A stretch of 37,984 nt of DNA from Prevotella sp. UBA7764 (GCA_002481295.1 DLDU01000012.1:1-37984), one strand, 5' to 3'; shown: positions 23,080-33,123, counted from the stretch's first letter. Numbers and translations: made by a program. Notes: generated by a model from the letters alone, not told the origin.

Positions 23080-25074
23080 TCATCTGACAATGGCTATTTT
23101 GCATACTACACCTTTCTCACTTTCGCTGGTTGCTACTTCTACCATATAGACGCCACTTGCCACACGCTTACCGTCTCGGTTGATGCCATACCATTTATAT
23201 TCTCCATTGCTGGCAGTGCCCTCGTTGACCAGCACGCCGTTGCTCGTGACGATCTTCACGCTGGCGCCATTCTCCAGTCCGGTGATAGTGATGGCACCGG
23301 TATAGTCGGGCTTCACGGGATTGGGATAAGCCCAAACGTTGTCCTTTGTCATGCCATTGCTGGAATCGCTGATATTGCCAGTGTAAGAGCACAATCCCTG
23401 ATCCGTACCGATGAAGAGTTCACCCGTAGCATCGTTTATCGCCAAGGAGAGAATATTGTCAGACAGCAGCTTGCTGTTGGCTTTGGTGAAGTGAGCCAAT
23501 GTCGTGATGTTGTCAGCAGCAATGAGATATAAGCCATTGCCGTTGGTACCGAACCACTTACGATTGTTCTTGTCCACCAATATAGCTCTGATGTCCACAC
23601 CAGATAGCAAATAGTCGGCATAGTTAGTACCATCGTTGCGTGGCACCTTCACCTGCGTATAAACAGGACTAGAGGCTGTAATTTGGCCGGCATAAAGCAG
23701 AAAAGGTCCCTTTTCCGTTCCTACCCACATGTTGCCGTCAATGTCCTCCGTGATACAGTGTACATAATAGAGTGATGTTGTCGTTCCGTCTTCATTGGTA
23801 TAAGGCTCTACATAGCTGTTGATCTTGTCAGACTCAGTCTGGTAGGCATAGAACGATGGCACGGTCCAGTGATCATTGACAAACCATACCAGGCCGCGAC
23901 TGTCGGTCATCAGTCCTTTCAGCATGCCGAGACTCTGGGGTTGGGCAAACAGATATTTGAGTTTCATCAGTTCCTCATGAGGAAAAGACTTCCACTCGCC
24001 GTCTTTTGTGTATTCCAGAATCGACTGTGTGGGAGCCTGACTGTTCAGTGCCCAAAGATTGCCGTCCTTGTCATACATCACTCCATAAACCAACTCATAG
24101 TCCTTGCTTTTCTTATTGAAACTCTCGATGGGAGAATTCTGGTCGTTCCACAGCTTCACAAACTGTCCGTCACGAAACTCATAGAGTCCTTCACGCGATC
24201 CGGCCATCACATGAGTATTGTCCCGGGGATCAATATCCAGGCAGTAGATATCTTGATATTTGATTCCAGTCTTCGTCGCCATGTCGTCCTGAAAGAAAGA
24301 CCACTCGTTGTTGCTCAGCACTTGTACGCATCCCGGATTGATTTCCACCGTACCATTGCAGCTGTAGAGTTTTCCATCGTGCATTTTTAGGAATCCAAAG
24401 TAATTGTATTTTGGTCCACCGGGTTGCAGTGTCTTGACGAGAGCCTTGAGATCTTCCGATACCGTGCCGGGCTTAGCCGTGTATTCCCCCACGTGCGTCC
24501 AGTTGGCTTTGTCGAGGAGATTGTCGGTCATTTTGCCGCGATAGAGTCCACGGGCAGCACTGGCGGCATAGAGATCGCCGTCCTTGACATAGGCGTAGTT
24601 GACCGAGAAGCCCAGTCTGTAGGTGTTGGTGACCTCAGCATCAGCCACGTTCAGCGCCACGATGCCAAAGGCAGTGGAGAGATACGCCATGCTGCCGTTG
24701 ACATCCACACCGTTGACCGTCTTGGTGTCTGTGGTGGAATAGTTCTGATAGTCAGTCATGTTCACCACCTCACCGTTGGGCGCAAGCAAGTCGATGTTAT
24801 AGTCGTCGTAGACGATGACCAGCCTTTTAGCCTTCTGTGACCAGCCAATGTGTGTGATACCGCAGTCGCTGAGTCCCGAGATCTTGTCGTAGGTTGTCAG
24901 GCTCTGGTCACTGCGGTCGTAGCTGTACAGGCCTCCCGAGGCCAGCACATAGATGGTCTTTCCCTCGCCCTCCACGATTTCGGTAGGATCGTAGTAGCTC
25001 AGGTAGGCTTTCCACTGAGCATGGAGCAGGAGTGGAAAGAACAGGATGAAAAGAAGCAGGCGATACTTGCTCAT
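23080..25074 (-). CDS. porZ: PorZ-like type IX secretion protein, beta-propeller
   Basis: A 664-residue exported protein with a signal peptide (MSKYRLLLFILFFPLLLHAQ). Repeated propeller blades follow (IYVLASGGLYSYD, VNYAYVKDGDLYAASAARGLYRG, GNMWVGTEKGPFLLYAG, NRKWFGTNGNGLYLIA, GELFIGTDQGLCSYTG), then a C-terminal domain from VWAYPNPVKPDY to GVYMVEVATSE, similar to type IX cargo domains. In Porphyromonas PorZ is at the surface, binds A-LPS and works with the PorU sortase complex. The protein is shorter than the Porphyromonas one (about 776 residues). It is separated from rdgB by a periodic array and has no visible TAnnTTTG promoter. Confidence 0.8.
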   Translation of the reverse strand: MSKYRLLLFILFFPLLLHAQWKAYLSYYDPTEIVEGEGKTIYVLASGGLYSYDRSDQSLTTYDKISGLSDCGITHIGWSQKAKRLVIVYDDYNIDLLAPNGEVVNMTDYQNYSTTDTKTVNGVDVNGSMAYLSTAFGIVALNVADAEVTNTYRLGFSVNYAYVKDGDLYAASAARGLYRGKMTDNLLDKANWTHVGEYTAKPGTVSEDLKALVKTLQPGGPKYNYFGFLKMHDGKLYSCNGTVEINPGCVQVLSNNEWSFFQDDMATKTGIKYQDIYCLDIDPRDNTHVMAGSREGLYEFRDGQFVKLWNDQNSPIESFNKKSKDYELVYGVMYDKDGNLWALNSQAPTQSILEYTKDGEWKSFPHEELMKLKYLFAQPQSLGMLKGLMTDSRGLVWFVNDHWTVPSFYAYQTESDKINSYVEPYTNEDGTTTSLYYVHCITEDIDGNMWVGTEKGPFLLYAGQITASSPVYTQVKVPRNDGTNYADYLLSGVDIRAILVDKNNRKWFGTNGNGLYLIAADNITTLAHFTKANSKLLSDNILSLAINDATGELFIGTDQGLCSYTGNISDSSNGMTKDNVWAYPNPVKPDYTGAITITGLENGASVKIVTSNGVLVNEGTASNGEYKWYGINRDGKRVASGVYMVEVATSESEKGVVCKIAIVR

Positions 25075-25108
25075 GGTGGAATCGGTTGAAGGGCGTTAAA
25101 GACAGACT

Positions 25109-25176
25109 CTATAGAAGCTATAGAGACTATAGAAGCTATAAAAACTATAGCCTCTATCTCTTCTATAAAAAACTAT
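25109..25176. repeat. 9-bp periodic CTATAG array between rdgB and porZ
   Basis: CTAT cores start at 25109, 25118, 25127, 25136, 25145, 25154 and 25163, exactly 9 bp apart; an eighth at 25173 is off register by one. The first two 18-bp units are nearly identical (CTATAGAAGCTATAGAGA, then CTATAGAAGCTATAAAAA). CTATAG is itself a palindrome. The array covers almost all of the 101-bp gap and lies upstream of porZ on the minus strand. Confidence 0.85.
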
Positions 25177-25781
25177 TATAGCATCTCACTCTTCAGATGC
25201 ACGGCGAGCTGCTCGACTGCTTTAGCGCGATGCGAGATGGTGTTTTTGATCTCCTCGCCCAGCTCGGCGAAGCTCTTGTCATAGCCGTCGGGGATGAAGA
25301 GCGGGTCATAGCCAAAGCCCTCGGTGCCGTGCTTCTCAGTAGCGATGCGTCCGCGCACCTCACCCTCGAACTGATATTCGCGGCTGCACACCGGGTTGTC
25401 GCCCTCCATGGTGATCAGCGAGATGACCGTGCGGAAGCGCGCTTGGCGGTTGTCCTTACCGTCGAGCTCTCGCAGGAGTTTCGCCATGTTGGCCTCACTG
25501 TCGTGGTCTGTGCCTTCGGCATAGCGGGCGGAGTGCACGCCCGGCGCACCGCCGAGAGCCTCCACTTCCAGTCCTGTGTCGTCGGCGAAGCAGTTGAGAT
25601 GATAGTGGTCAAAGATATACTCAGCCTTCTGATGGGCATTTTCCTCAAGCGTGTTGCCAGTCTCGGGAATGTCCTCATGGCATCCGATGTCACTGAGAGA
25701 GACGATCTCAAAGTCAGGACCGAGGATTTCACGTATCTCGCGCAGCTTATGCTGGTTGTTGGTAGCAAAAACGATTTTCAT
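25176..25781 (-). CDS. rdgB: Non-canonical purine NTP pyrophosphatase (dITP/XTP)
   Basis: A 201-residue HAM1/RdgB enzyme that hydrolyses dITP, ITP and XTP to the monophosphates and keeps them out of DNA and RNA. Motifs are [16 protein letters not shown] (4-19), [28 protein letters not shown] (65-90, metal and base binding), [10 protein letters not shown] and SHRAKA near the C-terminus. Normal length. The start overlaps the yitT stop by ATGA (25778-25781), so it is translationally coupled. Confidence 0.96.
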   Translation of the reverse strand: MKIVFATNNQHKLREIREILGPDFEIVSLSDIGCHEDIPETGNTLEENAHQKAEYIFDHYHLNCFADDTGLEVEALGGAPGVHSARYAEGTDHDSEANMAKLLRELDGKDNRQARFRTVISLITMEGDNPVCSREYQFEGEVRGRIATEKHGTEGFGYDPLFIPDGYDKSFAELGEEIKNTISHRAKAVEQLAVHLKSEML

Positions 25782-26782
25782 GCTTTATCTGTTTGGTTGT
25801 TATCCGCCTGGCCATTTTCGGCAGGCGGAATGTCGAAAAGATTCTGTTTATTCTTGAGTTTCTTAGGCACATTGACCTTAATGCGGTCGAAGCCCTCACC
25901 ATACACACCGATGACCGAGCTCTGGCTGACGAAAGCCTGTGGGTCGATCATCTTGATGAGTCGGAAGATGGCGACGCTCTCGTTTTTCTTGGCAAGGATA
26001 CAGAGCACCTTCATGTCCTGCCCCGTGTACCATCCGTGTCCGTCGAGGATCGTCACGCCGTGCTCCATCTGCGTGCCGATGGCGTTGGCGATCTCCTGAT
26101 ATTTCTTTGAGAAGATCATGAACTGTACACTCTGCCGCTGGATATTCATCACATGATCGAGCATGAAGTTCTCCACCACCATGGTACAGAAACCAAACAC
26201 CACCTTGTGGGCGCGGTCGAGAAAGTCGCCGAATTGAGGGAAGAAGAAGCAGGAGCCGATGATACAGAAGTCCACTGCCATGAGCACCTGGCCCAGCGAC
26301 ACGTCGCGATATTTATTGACGCAGGCGGCAATGATGTCTGTTCCACCCGTCGACCCGTTGTTGAGGAAGACGATTGCCAAGGCCGATCCCGTGAAGCAAC
26401 AGCCGATGAGCAGCGACATGAAATCCTGTCCCGGTCCGAGAATCTTGACATAGTGCCCCGCAGCATCCATCGGCATGAGCACCTGTGCGAACTTCAAGAG
26501 GAAGTACAGCGTGAAGATAGCATAGATCGTCTTCATCAAAAACTTCCATCCAAGAATCTTCAGTGCCACGACAAGCAGGGCGAGGTTGATGATCATGTAG
26601 GTGTTCTCAATCTTAAACCCCGTAGCGTAGTAGATGATAGCCGACATACCAGTCACGCCGCCCGTGACGATCTCGTAGGGCAGGAGAAAGATGGTGAAGG
26701 CAGCAGCATACAAGACGAGGCCAAGGGTTATGCCTACATAATCCTTAGCCTCGTTGTATATGATACGATGATCAATGGTCAT
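25778..26782 (-). CDS. YitT family membrane protein with C-terminal DUF2179
   Basis: A 334-residue protein with five or six transmembrane helices in the first 220 residues ([47 protein letters not shown]) and a soluble C-terminal domain (about 230-310: [26 protein letters not shown]) of the DUF2179 type. The repeated GGxTG motifs are typical of the family; the transport function is unknown. A polar tail rich in Asn/Gln/Lys follows. It starts 3 bp after the leuS stop and overlaps rdgB by 4 bp. Confidence 0.92.
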   Translation of the reverse strand: MTIDHRIIYNEAKDYVGITLGLVLYAAAFTIFLLPYEIVTGGVTGMSAIIYYATGFKIENTYMIINLALLVVALKILGWKFLMKTIYAIFTLYFLLKFAQVLMPMDAAGHYVKILGPGQDFMSLLIGCCFTGSALAIVFLNNGSTGGTDIIAACVNKYRDVSLGQVLMAVDFCIIGSCFFFPQFGDFLDRAHKVVFGFCTMVVENFMLDHVMNIQRQSVQFMIFSKKYQEIANAIGTQMEHGVTILDGHGWYTGQDMKVLCILAKKNESVAIFRLIKMIDPQAFVSQSSVIGVYGEGFDRIKVNVPKKLKNKQNLFDIPPAENGQADNNQTDKA

Positions 26783-26785
26783 AGA

Positions 26786-29647
26786 CTATTTGATAACGAT
26801 ATTGATAATCTTCTTGGGCACGACGATGACCTTGACGATCTGCTTGCCATCGAGATACTTCTTGCTGCGCTCGTCGTCGAGGGTAGCCTGCTGGATATCG
26901 TCTTTAGAGGCATCGGCGGGGAACATCTTCTGATAGCGTGCCTTGCCGTTGAAGCTGACCGTCATCTGCAACTCATTGTCCTGCAGGTAAGCCTCGTTCC
27001 ATTTGGGCCACTGTGCGTCGCATACCGAACCCTTCTCGCCCAGCTGATGCCACAGTTCCTCAGCGATATGGGGAGCGAAGGGAGCGATGAGGATGACCAC
27101 GTCGCGAAGCATTTCACGGTTGTGACACTTCTGCTGACCGAGCTCGCTGACACAGATCATGAAGGCAGAGATGCTCGTGTTGTAGGAGAAAGCCTCGATG
27201 TCGCCGGTCACCTTCTTGATGAGCTTGTGCACACTCTTCAAGCTGTCCTTCGAAGGCTCGGCGTCGTCGACGAGCCATTTGTCGGTGCGGTTCTCCCAGA
27301 ACAGGCTCCAGAGCTTCTTCAGGAAACGGAAGCAGCCGTCGATGCCATTGGTGTCCCAAGGCTTGCTGGCCTCAACCGGACCGAGGAACATCTCGTAGAG
27401 ACGGAGCGTGTCGGCACCGTAGTCACGCACAATGTCGTCGGGGTTGACCACATTATACATTGACTTGGACATCTTCTCAATGGCCCAGCCGCAGACATAT
27501 TTGCCGTCTTCAAGGATGAACTCGGCATTTTTGTACTCAGGGCTCCACTGCTTAAAGGCCTCTATGTCGAGGATATCGTTCTTTACGAGGTTGACCCATA
27601 CGTGGATCGGGGTGACTTCCTTGTAGTTCTTGCGCAGGTTGTAGCTGACGAACACCGGTTTGTCGGCAGTGCTGAGCTCACCCACACGATAGACAAAGTT
27701 GCTTCGTCCCTGAATCATGCCTTGGTTGATGAGCTTCTGGAACGGCTCTTCCTCACAGCTCACGCCGTAGTCATAGAGGAACTTATTCCAGAAACGACTG
27801 TAGATCAGATGGCCGGTGGCGTGCTCCGTGCCGCCCACATAGAGATCGACATGGCGCCAGTATTCGTCAGCCTTCTTCGAGACGAGCTCCTCTTCGTTGT
27901 GGGGATCCATGTAGCGTAGGTAGTAAGCGCTGCTGCCCGCAAAGCCCGGCATGGTGTAAAGATCGAGCGGGAAGACAGTCTTCTGGTCGATCTTGGCGTT
28001 CTCCACCACCTGTTTGTTTACGGTATCCCATGCCCATTTCTTAGCACGGCCCAAAGGTGGCTCACCGCTCTCGGTAGGTTTATACTCTGATATCTCGGGC
28101 AACTCGATAGGCAGGCACTCTTCGGGCACCATGCGAGGGATGCCATTGTCGTAATAGACAGGGAAAGGCTCACCCCAATAGCGCTGGCGAGAGAAGATGG
28201 CGTCACGCAGACGGTAGTTGACCTTCACGCGTCCGATACCCTTCTCGGTGACGAATTTCTTCGTAGCGGCAATGGCTTCCTTCACGGTCAGACCGTTGAG
28301 CGAGAAGCCGTCGAGGCCCTGCTTACCCTCACACGGTGAGTTGGTGACGATGCCCTCCTTGGCGTCGAAGCTCTCCTCCGACACGTCGGCACCCTCGATG
28401 AGCGGGATGATAGGCAAATTGAAGTGCTTGGCGAAGGCATAGTCACGGCTGTCGTGAGCCGGCACCGCCATGATGGCACCCGTACCGTATCCGGCAAGCA
28501 CATACTCCGAGACCCAGATAGGAATGGCATCGCCCGTAAGCGGGTTGATGGCGTAAGAGCCTGTGAACACACCCGTGACCTTGCGGTCGGACATACGCTC
28601 CAGCTCGGTGCGCTTCTTGACATAGTCGATATATTTGTCCACCTCGGCTTTCTGCCCCTCAGTAGTCACCTGGCTGACATAGTCAGACTCTGGGGCGAGT
28701 ACCATAAACGTCACGCCGAACATGGTGTCGGCACGGGTGGTGAAGATCGTGAACTTCACGTCGGAGTCCTTCACCCGGAACTCTACCTCAGTACCTTCCG
28801 AGCGTCCGATCCAGTTTTTCTGCGTTTCCTTGATAGAGTCGCTCCACTGGATGGTGTCAAGACCGTCGAGCAAACGCTGGGCGTAAGCGGAGACACGCAG
28901 GCACCATTGGCTCATCTTCTTCTGTACCACGGGGAAGCCGCCGCGCACGCTGACGCCCTCTACTACCTCGTCGTTGGCCAGTACGGTGCCCAGTCCGGCG
29001 CACCAGTTGACCATCGTCTCACCCTTGTAGGCGATGCGGTAGTTCATCAGCGCGTCGCTCTTCTGCTTGTCGTCCATGGCATTCCACTCTTCAGCGGTGA
29101 AGCTGACGGTGTCGTCTCCCTGTGCCACGTTGAGTCCTTCCGTACCCTGCCGCTCGAGATGCGCGATAAGCTTGTCGATGGGTTGTGCCTTTTTCAGGTC
29201 GTTGTCATAGTAAGAGTTGAACATCTTCTCGAAAGCCCACTGTGTCCAGTGATAGTAATGCGGATCGCAGGTGCGCACCTCACGGTCCCAGTCAAAGCAG
29301 AAGCCGATCTTGTCGAGCTGCTCGCGGTAGCGGTTGATGTTCTGCTCGGTGGTGATGGCTGGGTGCTGACCGGTTTTGATGGCATACTGCTCGGCGGGCA
29401 GTCCGTAAGCGTCATATCCCATAGGATTGAGAACATTGAAGCCGTTGAGCCGCTTATAGCGTGCGTAGATGTCGCTGGCAATGTATCCCAACGGATGACC
29501 TACATGCAGTCCCGCGCCGGAAGGGTAAGGGAACATGTTGAGCACGTAGTATTTCGGACGGTTAGGGTCCTCTGTGACTTTGTAGGTCCGATGGTCGACC
29601 CACTCTTTCTGCCACTTTTTCTCAATCTCTCTGAAATTGTAGTCCAT
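26786..29647 (-). CDS. leuS: Leucyl-tRNA synthetase
   Basis: A 953-residue class I enzyme. HIGH equivalent: [16 protein letters not shown] (38-53). The CP1 editing domain is present ([15 protein letters not shown] ... [15 protein letters not shown]). [21 protein letters not shown]. Longer than the E. coli enzyme (860) mainly through inserts in the first third and before the C-terminal anticodon domain, as is usual in Bacteroidetes. First gene of a tight minus-strand run (leuS-yitT-rdgB, gaps of 3 and -4 bp). The leader holds a hairpin element (29687-29702). Confidence 0.97.
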   Translation of the reverse strand: MDYNFREIEKKWQKEWVDHRTYKVTEDPNRPKYYVLNMFPYPSGAGLHVGHPLGYIASDIYARYKRLNGFNVLNPMGYDAYGLPAEQYAIKTGQHPAITTEQNINRYREQLDKIGFCFDWDREVRTCDPHYYHWTQWAFEKMFNSYYDNDLKKAQPIDKLIAHLERQGTEGLNVAQGDDTVSFTAEEWNAMDDKQKSDALMNYRIAYKGETMVNWCAGLGTVLANDEVVEGVSVRGGFPVVQKKMSQWCLRVSAYAQRLLDGLDTIQWSDSIKETQKNWIGRSEGTEVEFRVKDSDVKFTIFTTRADTMFGVTFMVLAPESDYVSQVTTEGQKAEVDKYIDYVKKRTELERMSDRKVTGVFTGSYAINPLTGDAIPIWVSEYVLAGYGTGAIMAVPAHDSRDYAFAKHFNLPIIPLIEGADVSEESFDAKEGIVTNSPCEGKQGLDGFSLNGLTVKEAIAATKKFVTEKGIGRVKVNYRLRDAIFSRQRYWGEPFPVYYDNGIPRMVPEECLPIELPEISEYKPTESGEPPLGRAKKWAWDTVNKQVVENAKIDQKTVFPLDLYTMPGFAGSSAYYLRYMDPHNEEELVSKKADEYWRHVDLYVGGTEHATGHLIYSRFWNKFLYDYGVSCEEEPFQKLINQGMIQGRSNFVYRVGELSTADKPVFVSYNLRKNYKEVTPIHVWVNLVKNDILDIEAFKQWSPEYKNAEFILEDGKYVCGWAIEKMSKSMYNVVNPDDIVRDYGADTLRLYEMFLGPVEASKPWDTNGIDGCFRFLKKLWSLFWENRTDKWLVDDAEPSKDSLKSVHKLIKKVTGDIEAFSYNTSISAFMICVSELGQQKCHNREMLRDVVILIAPFAPHIAEELWHQLGEKGSVCDAQWPKWNEAYLQDNELQMTVSFNGKARYQKMFPADASKDDIQQATLDDERSKKYLDGKQIVKVIVVPKKIINIVIK

Positions 29648-29686
29648 GTGTATATTATATCTTGTTTATTGTTTCTTTGGCTTACA

Positions 29687-29702
29687 CCTTATTAAAATAA
29701 GG
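29687..29702 (-). repeat. Palindromic AT-rich element in the leuS leader
   Basis: CCTTATT-AA-AATAAGG is a perfect inverted repeat. With the preceding ACA it is a diverged copy of the element seen at 6439 and 17169. It lies in the leader, about 10 nt after the expected transcription start and 40 nt before the leuS ATG. Confidence 0.65.
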
Positions 29703-29713
29703 CATACTACATG

Positions 29714-29745
29714 CAAAGTTACACAAATCAATCCACAAAACAAAA
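29714..29745 (-). promoter_or_regulatory. Promoter of the leuS operon
   Basis: Minus-strand TTTTG (29745-29741), 19 bp, TAACTTTG (29721-29714). Leader of about 60 nt. Confidence 0.7.
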
Positions 29746-29844
29746 TCAAAGGTGCAAAATGTGAGGCAGGAACAAGAAATGAGAAAAGCCGCAGGTTGTC
29801 TATGACAAAATAGGATACTGATAAACAACCACTTATCCTTTGGT

Positions 29845-29880
29845 ATAGATTTTATCTATGATGCGATAGACGTTGTCTGT
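29845..29880 (+). promoter_or_regulatory. OxyR-like operator upstream of ahpC
   Basis: ATAGATTTTATCTAT (29845-29859) matches the E. coli OxyR half-element ATAGntnnnanCTAT exactly. A second, degenerate element ATAGACGTTGTCTGT (29866-29880) follows after 6 bp (7 in E. coli), so the two are about two helical turns apart. The second site ends at the first base of the -33 TTG. Confidence 0.65.
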
Positions 29881-29910
29881 TGCCATCATCAAGGAATATC
29901 CATAACTTTG
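29880..29910 (+). promoter_or_regulatory. Promoter of ahpC
   Basis: TTG (29880-29882), 20 bp, TAACTTTG (29903-29910). The leader is about 85-90 nt to the ATG at 30004 and is A/C-rich. A TTG at 29908 in frame would add 32 residues but lies on the -7 box and is rejected. Confidence 0.7.
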
Positions 29911-30003
29911 CATCAGAAAACAAGAAAACACTTCACAACATCACAAACAAAAGAGTTTTTCCTCACAACAACACAACACAAAATAAATAAAAAACAAGAG
30001 ATT

Positions 30004-30570
30004 ATGGAAACGATCATCAATCAGCACGCACCCGAGTTCACCGTTCAGGCCTTCCAAAACGGCAGTTTCAAAACCGTCAGCAACAAGGACATCGAAGGCA
30101 AGTGGGCTCTGTTCTTCTTCTATCCTGCCGACTTCACCTTTGTATGCCCTACCGAGCTGGAGGACCTTCAGAGCAAATACGATGAGCTCAAGACCATGGG
30201 CGTAGAGGTCTTCTCAGTGAGCACCGATAGCCATTTCGTCCACAAGGCATGGCACGACACCTCTGACCGCATTGCCAAATTGCAGTATGCTATGCTCGCT
30301 GACCCGCTCGCTGTGCTCTCCCGTGGCTTCGGCGTATACAAGGAGGATGAGGGCGTGGCTTACCGTGGCACCTTTCTCGTCAACCCAGAAGGACTGATCA
30401 AACTGGCTGAGATTCAGGACAACAGCATCGGCCGCAACGCCAACGAACTCGTCCGCAAGGTGAAGGCCGCACAGTATGTAGCTTCGCACAACGGTGAGGT
30501 TTGCCCCGCCAAGTGGCACGAGGGTGCAGAGACGCTCAAGCCCAGCATCGACCTCGTAGGCAAGCTCTAA
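30004..30570 (+). CDS. ahpC: Alkyl hydroperoxide reductase subunit C (peroxiredoxin)
   Basis: A 188-residue 2-Cys peroxiredoxin. The peroxidatic cysteine is Cys48 (FTFVCPTELED), the resolving cysteine Cys167 (GEVCPAKW). The GVYKEDEGVAYRGTFLVNP stretch and the C-terminal GAETLKPSIDLVGKL match the AhpC/Prx1-AhpC type closely, including the family-typical end. It reduces H2O2, organic hydroperoxides and peroxynitrite, and is recycled by AhpF, encoded 76 bp downstream. Likely induced by oxidants through the operator at 29845. Confidence 0.97.
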   Translation: METIINQHAPEFTVQAFQNGSFKTVSNKDIEGKWALFFFYPADFTFVCPTELEDLQSKYDELKTMGVEVFSVSTDSHFVHKAWHDTSDRIAKLQYAMLADPLAVLSRGFGVYKEDEGVAYRGTFLVNPEGLIKLAEIQDNSIGRNANELVRKVKAAQYVASHNGEVCPAKWHEGAETLKPSIDLVGKL

Positions 30571-30646
30571 GGAGCACCACTGCTTTTTAGCAAAACATTA
30601 CGACTGCACGAAGTGCACAACTCTATAATTCCTACAATTTCAACTT

Positions 30647-32197
30647 ATGCTCGATCTTAATGTTATCACTCAAGTGAAAAACGTGCTGGCCCATCTCAGT
30701 GCTCATTTCACATTTGTCGTAGAGCGCGACGACAGCGATGCCGACGCCACTCATTTCGGTCAATTTGTAGAGGATGTGGCTTCGTGCAGTTCACATATCA
30801 CTGTAGAATACCGCAGCGGCAAGGCGTTTCGCTTCTACATTCTTCGCGACGGTCAGCACACGGGCATCGCGTTCCGGGGCATCCCCAACGGACATGAGTT
30901 CACCTCGCTGTTGCTGGCACTGCTCAACGCTGATGGACAGGGGCGCAATCTGCCCGACAACCGTCTGCGCCAACGCATCGCGTCGCTGCAAGGCAACATC
31001 AGACTGACAACCTACGTGTCGCTGACGTGTACCAACTGTCCCGACGTGGTGCAAGCTCTCAACGTCATGGCACTGCTCAATCCGAATGTCTCTCACGAGA
31101 TGGTCGACGGGGCACTTGCGCAGCAGGAAGTCAACGAGCTCAACATCCAGGCGGTGCCCGCAGTGTATGTCAACGGTGAGTTGCTACATGTGGGTCGCGG
31201 TGAGCTCGGCACACTGCTCAACGAACTGGAGGACCATCTCGGCACCGACAGCAGCGCAGTACACGAGGCTGTGGAGCGTCGCTACGATATTGTGGTACTC
31301 GGCGGTGGTCCGGCAGGAGCAACCGCAGCCATCTACGCTGCCCGAAAAGGGCAGAGAGTCGCCGTCGTGGCCCAGCGCATTGGCGGTCAGGTCAACGACA
31401 CGACGGGCATCGAGAACATCATCTCTGTGCCAAAGACCACCGGCGCGCAGTTGGCCGCCGACCTTTCCAAGCACTTGGAGGCTTATCCCATAGACACATA
31501 CACCAACCGCAGGATCACACATGTGGACTTTTCAGAAAAGGACAAACGGGTAGAGGTGAGAGGAGGAGAATCATTCATCGCCCCGCGTGTGATCATTGCC
31601 ACGGGTGCCGGATGGCGCCGTTTGGGACTGACAGGTGAGGACAAGCTCATTGGTCACGGCATTCATTTCTGCCCTCACTGCGACGGGCCTTTCTACAAAG
31701 GCAAGCACGTGGCAGTCATCGGCGGCGGAAACAGTGGCGTGGAAGCAGCCATCGACCTGGCCGGAATCTGCGATCATGTGACCGTGCTGGAGTTTGGCTC
31801 TCAGATGCGCGCCGACAAGGTGTTGCAGCAAAAGCTGCGCGCACTGCACAATGTCGACATCCATTTCCGCAGTCAGACCGTCGGTCTCTCGGAGCAGAAC
31901 GGACGCCTCAACGGCATCGACGTGCGTGATCTCGACAAGGACGAGATGCGGCACATCAGTCTCGACGGTGTGTTTGTGCAGATAGGTCTGCAGCCCAACA
32001 GCGACATCTTTAAAGGTCATGTCGATCTCACCCCGCGCGGTGAGATCATCATCGACGACCGCAACCACACGTCGGCAGCAGGCGTATATGCAGCAGGCGA
32101 CGTGTCGACCGTGCCGTTCAAGCAGATCATGATTGCCATGGGCGAAGGAGCCAAGGCTGCCCTCGCCGCCTTTGAAGACAGCCTCTATCAAAATTAA
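30647..32197 (+). CDS. ahpF: Alkyl hydroperoxide reductase subunit F
   Basis: A 516-residue FAD enzyme that passes electrons from NADH to AhpC. The N-terminal tandem thioredoxin-fold domain has the CxxC Cys128/Cys131 (TCTNCPD). The FAD motif is VVLGGGPAGATAAIYAARKG (about 216-235) and the thioredoxin-reductase-like active site is Cys342/Cys345 (HFCPHCDG). The NAD-binding GGGNSGVEAA and the C-terminal FAD motif (VYAAGDVSTVPFKQ) are intact. Full length. It is the second gene of the operon; the gap after ahpC has a weak GCAC/GTGC stem but no terminator. Confidence 0.97.
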   Translation: MLDLNVITQVKNVLAHLSAHFTFVVERDDSDADATHFGQFVEDVASCSSHITVEYRSGKAFRFYILRDGQHTGIAFRGIPNGHEFTSLLLALLNADGQGRNLPDNRLRQRIASLQGNIRLTTYVSLTCTNCPDVVQALNVMALLNPNVSHEMVDGALAQQEVNELNIQAVPAVYVNGELLHVGRGELGTLLNELEDHLGTDSSAVHEAVERRYDIVVLGGGPAGATAAIYAARKGQRVAVVAQRIGGQVNDTTGIENIISVPKTTGAQLAADLSKHLEAYPIDTYTNRRITHVDFSEKDKRVEVRGGESFIAPRVIIATGAGWRRLGLTGEDKLIGHGIHFCPHCDGPFYKGKHVAVIGGGNSGVEAAIDLAGICDHVTVLEFGSQMRADKVLQQKLRALHNVDIHFRSQTVGLSEQNGRLNGIDVRDLDKDEMRHISLDGVFVQIGLQPNSDIFKGHVDLTPRGEIIIDDRNHTSAAGVYAAGDVSTVPFKQIMIAMGEGAKAALAAFEDSLYQN

Positions 32198-32209
32198 AGG
32201 GGACACCCC

Positions 32210-32248
32210 CTACAATGAGGACTGCCTCTATCAGAAAGTGTAGTTTTT
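32210..32248 (+). terminator. Probable terminator of ahpCF
   Basis: CTACA (32210-32214) pairs with TGTAG (32239-32243), with GAGG/CCTC as an inner stem, followed by five T. It starts 13 bp after the ahpF stop. The segment GCCTCTATCA inside repeats the last ahpF codons (32181-32190). Confidence 0.5.
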
Positions 32249-32257
32249 AGTTCGGTT

Positions 32258-32821
32258 TTATAGCGTAGAAGGACGGAGCCGCCTGACGGTGATTCCGTCC
32301 TTTTTTCCTGCCACATAGACAAAAGGACCATTGCCGTCGTGCATGAGTTTGTCGACAAAGAGCGGCTCGTGGCTCAGAAACAAAGAGCAAAAGAAGGTGT
32401 CACCCACGCTGAGCTTGGTGTTCTGAGCCTCCACGACGCGGAAGCGTCCGCCGCCAAGATACTCTATCCGACAAAGGCGGTTGGGCAGCCAGCTGAGCTC
32501 CAGCAGGTCGCTGACAGCGAGATCCTCACACGAGACTTTGTCGCAGAGGGTGATGTCGCTCTGCACATCGGCATGCTCATTATCGACTTTGAAGGCCTCG
32601 TAGTCGCGATAGCCCAGAAAGCGGGCAAGTACGTCAAGAGTGTAGGAGCGTGGCGAGGAGACACTGTCAATATAACCCCACAAGCGCTTCAAGGTAGAAG
32701 GGCTGACCATTTCCTCGGTTTTGAAAAAGATCTGCTGGCTGAGCTTGTCGAAATCCTTGGGCGAGTCATAGTGCTGGCCCGTGACTTCTTCTATGCGTTG
32801 GATGAGTATTTTTTCTTTCAT
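32258..32821 (-). CDS. Putative DNA-binding regulatory protein of unknown type
   Basis: A 187-residue protein starting MKEKILIQRIEEVTGQHYDSPKDF; the longer frame from 32920 would start upstream of its own promoter. The N-terminal 85 residues (LSQQIFFKTEEMVSPSTLKRLWGYID ... YTLDVLARFLGYRDYEAF) contain a helix-turn-helix-like pattern: STLKRLWGY followed by TLDVLARFLGY. I associate this with small Bacteroidetes proteins. The C-terminal half is beta-rich (CRIEYLGGGRFRVVEAQNTKLSVGDTFFCSLF). It converges on ahpF with a terminator between. Family and target are unknown to me. Confidence 0.65.
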   Translation of the reverse strand: MKEKILIQRIEEVTGQHYDSPKDFDKLSQQIFFKTEEMVSPSTLKRLWGYIDSVSSPRSYTLDVLARFLGYRDYEAFKVDNEHADVQSDITLCDKVSCEDLAVSDLLELSWLPNRLCRIEYLGGGRFRVVEAQNTKLSVGDTFFCSLFLSHEPLFVDKLMHDGNGPFVYVAGKKDGITVRRLRPSTL

Positions 32822-32917
32822 ATTAGGGCTGTGTTGTTGTTTCGTAAGCTTGTTTTCAATTCCGCCCCATGGTCCTTCATGCGCAGACTTGCTATTCCAC
32901 AGACCGATGGAGCCATA

Positions 32918-32925
32918 CAAAAATA
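32918..32925 (-). promoter_or_regulatory. -7 element upstream of the putative regulator gene
   Basis: Minus-strand TATTTTTG; leader of about 90 nt to 32821. No clear -33 TTTG, so support is moderate. Confidence 0.4.
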
Positions 32926-33123
32926 CAAATATTCCTTGAAATAAACCCTGTTTTCCCTAATTTTTCGATTCCTCATAATGCTTTTACAGACGCCCATCGG
33001 CTCTTATTTACATCAAAGTTAATTACAAAACTTATACATCGCGGACTTGCAATCTGGAGAAACCATCAAGAGAGGATGAAGAAAAAAACGGGGAAAAACA
33101 CTCAGATTTGAAGCCTCTCACTG

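Noticed and set aside
26153..27463. 436-codon open frame on the plus strand, opposite yitT/leuS
   Set aside because: It is a shadow of the two real genes; the protein is Asp/Glu/Val/His-rich as expected for the reverse of GC-rich coding DNA.
28424..29695. 423-codon open frame on the plus strand, opposite leuS
   Set aside because: LeuS motifs are intact on the other strand; no evidence for overlapping coding.
29908..30003. N-terminal extension of ahpC from TTG at 29908
   Set aside because: The TTG is part of the -7 box; the sequence before Met at 30004 is polar and not seen in AhpC.
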